From Methylacidimicrobium fagopyrum (GTDB lineage Bacteria > Verrucomicrobiota > Verrucomicrobiia > Limisphaerales > UBA11358): 58,500 nt of DNA. This document shows, one piece after another, positions 56,179-58,500 of this stretch (position 1 is its first letter; each line of letters opens with the position of its first letter). The translations under genes and the position numbers were made by a program. The DNA is taken from positions 1 through 58,500 of the forward strand of contig JAMFSJ010000023.1 in the NCBI GenBank assembly GCA_026225255.1, given 5' to 3'. Under the pieces are notes generated by a model. It had not been told where the DNA came from, did no database searches, and worked only from the letters and a program-made list of their open reading frames with translations.

Positions 56179-58500
56179 CTATTTCGCCGGAATGATTTCC
56201 GCCGTGCGCAACAGCACGGGTCCGAGGAGGCCCGATTCCAACAGCGGTGCATCTTTCGTCCAATGATGCCACGTCGTGAACGTCAGGCGACCCGTCGGAC
56301 TCGGTTTGCCATCGAGCAACCATTGCGGCCAGGCTTTGAGCTGCAGGCCGTCCCACTCCACATCGGGCGGTAATTGTTCATCCCCAATCAAACGATTCGG
56401 CCAGAGATTTGTGATCTTAATGCTGAGATGGTTCCCGCCGGCTTTCGCGGCGGCGGTGACGTTGACGCGGAACGGCGGTTTCCACAGGATGCCCAGGTTC
56501 TGGCCATTCAAGGAAACTTCGGCGAAATTTTTCACCGCGCCTAAATCCAGCCAGAGTTCGCGGCCGCTGCTTAATTGTTCCGGCGTAATTTCAATGTCCT
56601 TTTCGTAACTGGCCGTGCCGGAAAAATAGCGCACGCCCGCATTCGTGTGCTCGGTCCACGAAATTAATTTGTCTAAAGTGACTGCCGGCGGAGCGCCCCA
56701 ATTCGGCGGGAAATTCAAAGTCCATTCGCCGGAAATTTCCTGGGGCGCGGGCAAATCACTCGCGACCGCGTGCAACGTTTTTCCGTCCGCCATGTGCAAT
56801 TCGATTTCGCCATTACTCCAGGTTTTTACACTGGGCGAACCATCCGCCGCGACACTGGTTTCCCATTGCGGCGGTTGGCCGATGGCCGTCACGCCGGGCA
56901 GCGTGAACGTTTCGTTTTCACGGATCGTTTTGTGAAAAGTCTGGCCGTTGAGACGATACCTCACGCGCAATTCTTTGGGCTGATTTGCCGCCGGATCACG
57001 ACCGAAAACAGTGTTGTTAACGGCTACGGCGTGTTGTCCATCTTGCAGTAATTCGGAAAGTTTCGCGGTCACATCCATCGCGTCGCCGTCGCCCGTTGCC
57101 CCATAAATGGCGTGGATAATTTCCAACTTGGGCGCGGCGGTGGATTCCGTGGCGGCACTTGGTTTGACGGCGATCACGTGATCCGCCGGGTTGGCAACGG
57201 GACGGAAAATGACAAACACGGAACCGGCGGGATCCAAATCCAAACGCACTTGGATGCGGCCGTTTTGTTCGCTCCAAACCGATGCGGGTTCAATCACGCC
57301 CGTGTCGGGATGCCACAGTTCGGGAACTTTGCCGGTGATGCGGAACGTGCATTCGACCGAGTCAAATTGTCGCCGTTGATTGGACACAAAATAAATATCC
57401 GTCTCGTCGGCGACGCGATGCACGTAAGCCAGCTTCGAGTTTTTGCTCGCGTCTTGAAATTCAAAATCCGGCTTCAATTTTTGCGCCGCAAAAATGGTGG
57501 TCAAAGATTCGCCCAAGCTGACGCGGCCTTTGCCGTCGGCGTTTTCGAGAACGTTAGTGCCATCGCATTGGCCCCACAATTCATCCGCCATTTCTTTCAC
57601 CGACACATCGCACTTCGGAAAACCCTCGAGGCTCGGCGAATGGTGCGGGCGCGAACCGACGACCGTCGCCCCCGCGCGAACCAATTTGCGAAGGCGCGCC
57701 AATAACTCCGGCGTCATGTTCGAATCACCGGGCGGCAAAATCAGCACGCCATAATTCGCGCCGCTGGCCAACGTGAGCCGGCCATTTTTCACCGTTGCGC
57801 CGTGCAACAAAACGTCCGCATTCACCGCGTCGTAATCGTATCCGAAAGGCAGGGCAGGGTTGCCAACGCGCATTTCCACGGGCGCACTTTCGCCGGTGAA
57901 ATACGCGGCGTCCGCGATGGCGCGACCTTGTTGCAGCAAAAATTCGCAGTGTGAAATATAATCAATCCACGCTTTGCCATCATGCCACCACGTCTCGGTG
58001 CGCTCGAAATGAAATCCCCATTGCCCCATCGTCATCCCCGGCCACCGATTCGTCCACGGCTGCATCGCGTAACGATGAAAAATGTAGCGGTTCAAGCCTT
58101 GGCAATACATCAAGTCACCGAGCGTCTTGAGCGAATACGGATCTTCCTGCCAGCGTCCCGACTGGGCTCCTGGAGCTGCCGTGAATGATTCCGCGCCGAC
58201 AAAAGTTTTGCCGTAAATGTGCGCGATGGACGCCGCCATTTTCACGGACGGATGACCGTCACTGCCGCTCCAAAATTCGCCCATGACGACATCCGCCGGC
58301 GCGCCGCATTGCAGCGATTCAAATGGCCCGGTGTACGGTTCCACCGCGCTCTTCATGCCGTGCTCATGGCAAAGCCGGGCGAAGTAAGCGTAGTAATTAT
58401 CGGCAAACAAATCAGCGATGGTGCGGCGCACATCCCACAAAAAGCGTTCGGTCACGGCAGGACTGTCCACCACCCGACCGGTGAAAACCGGCAAATAGGG
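56179..58500 (-). CDS. GH106-like glycoside hydrolase, 5' end beyond the window
   Basis: At least 773 aa; the frame stays open to the right edge, so the N-terminus is missing. Features of GH106 (alpha-L-rhamnosidase)-like proteins: YYAYFARLCHEHGMKSAVEPYTGP, GEFWSGSDGHPSVKMAASIAHIYGK, VGAESFTAAPG, WPGMTMGQWGFHFERTETWW and the C-terminal sugar-binding beta-sandwich ending NLWPNRLIGDEQLP. The Glu of ESFTA and the Glu of GEFW are candidate catalytic residues. It probably removes rhamnose from plant or algal polysaccharides. Substrate specificity is inferred only. Confidence 0.85.
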   Translation of the reverse strand, partial: PYLPVFTGRVVDSPAVTERFLWDVRRTIADLFADNYYAYFARLCHEHGMKSAVEPYTGPFESLQCGAPADVVMGEFWSGSDGHPSVKMAASIAHIYGKTFVGAESFTAAPGAQSGRWQEDPYSLKTLGDLMYCQGLNRYIFHRYAMQPWTNRWPGMTMGQWGFHFERTETWWHDGKAWIDYISHCEFLLQQGRAIADAAYFTGESAPVEMRVGNPALPFGYDYDAVNADVLLHGATVKNGRLTLASGANYGVLILPPGDSNMTPELLARLRKLVRAGATVVGSRPHHSPSLEGFPKCDVSVKEMADELWGQCDGTNVLENADGKGRVSLGESLTTIFAAQKLKPDFEFQDASKNSKLAYVHRVADETDIYFVSNQRRQFDSVECTFRITGKVPELWHPDTGVIEPASVWSEQNGRIQVRLDLDPAGSVFVIFRPVANPADHVIAVKPSAATESTAAPKLEIIHAIYGATGDGDAMDVTAKLSELLQDGQHAVAVNNTVFGRDPAANQPKELRVRYRLNGQTFHKTIRENETFTLPGVTAIGQPPQWETSVAADGSPSVKTWSNGEIELHMADGKTLHAVASDLPAPQEISGEWTLNFPPNWGAPPAVTLDKLISWTEHTNAGVRYFSGTASYEKDIEITPEQLSSGRELWLDLGAVKNFAEVSLNGQNLGILWKPPFRVNVTAAAKAGGNHLSIKITNLWPNRLIGDEQLPPDVEWDGLQLKAWPQWLLDGKPSPTGRLTFTTWHHWTKDAPLLESGLLGPVLLRTAEIIPAK

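Overview
The window looks like chromosomal DNA of a free-living, respiring Gram-negative bacterium of the Verrucomicrobiota (Pedosphaera/Limisphaerales-like). This is inferred from the alternative complex III (ACIII) respiratory operon, an Agl23-like glycosyltransferase, secreted glycoside hydrolases of kinds common in that phylum, tight ATGA-coupled operons, and many dispersed palindromic repeats between genes. No rRNA gene is present; the only RNA gene seen is a tRNA-Glu(CTC).

Left edge (1-2.47 kb): an integron-type gene-cassette array. Six attC-like sites (R'' RYCTAAY ... R' GTTAGNN) alternate with six small forward ORFs: a VOC-family protein, three small membrane proteins and two hypotheticals. 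No integrase gene is in the window. 2.6-13.8 kb: one ten-gene operon, translationally coupled almost throughout, encoding ACIII (actABCDEF), a small membrane protein, a heme-copper-oxidase subunit I homologue lacking all six metal-binding histidines, a CcoO-like cytochrome and a further cytochrome c. A Rex operator lies upstream and a strong terminator ends the operon. The rex gene itself, with its own perfect Rex operator, is at 52.8-53.5 kb.

13.9-21.7 kb (mostly minus strand): a BaiN/HI0933-type flavoprotein with no standard start codon, an ars operon (arsR, DUF6428, aquaporin-like channel, arsC), a Pit phosphate transporter with its DUF47 partner, and an aldose 1-epimerase, separated by palindromic repeat elements. 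21.8-24.6 kb: three tandem TlpA-like thioredoxin paralogues, the third without its CxxC. 24.6-25.8 kb: non-coding, with six copies of a 75-bp palindromic repeat on a 126-bp period, interrupted by about 20 units of a 21-bp self-palindromic repeat. 25.8-38.7 kb: aldo/keto reductase, GAPDH, RNase HIII, a repeat cluster (29.6-30.5 kb), an outer-membrane barrel protein flanked by direct repeats, DoxX, a Gfo/Idh/MocA oxidoreductase followed by two F5/8C paralogues, an Agl23-like glycosyltransferase and ApbE.

38.7-45 kb: a minus-strand redox/detoxification operon (pirin, nitroreductase, luciferase-like monooxygenase, small membrane protein, YceI, flavodoxin) opposite a LysR regulator. Between them sits an AT-rich two-gene unit, DUF5343 plus a PD-(D/E)XK nuclease, which is the best candidate in the window for an undescribed (possibly anti-phage) system. 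45.2-49.5 kb: TetR-controlled EmrAB-type efflux with two matching palindromic operators. 49.6-58.5 kb: GH71/99-like hydrolase, tRNA-Glu, HNH endonuclease, Rex, a TPR-like membrane protein, UDP-glucose dehydrogenase, MutT and a GH106-like glycosidase cut by the right edge.
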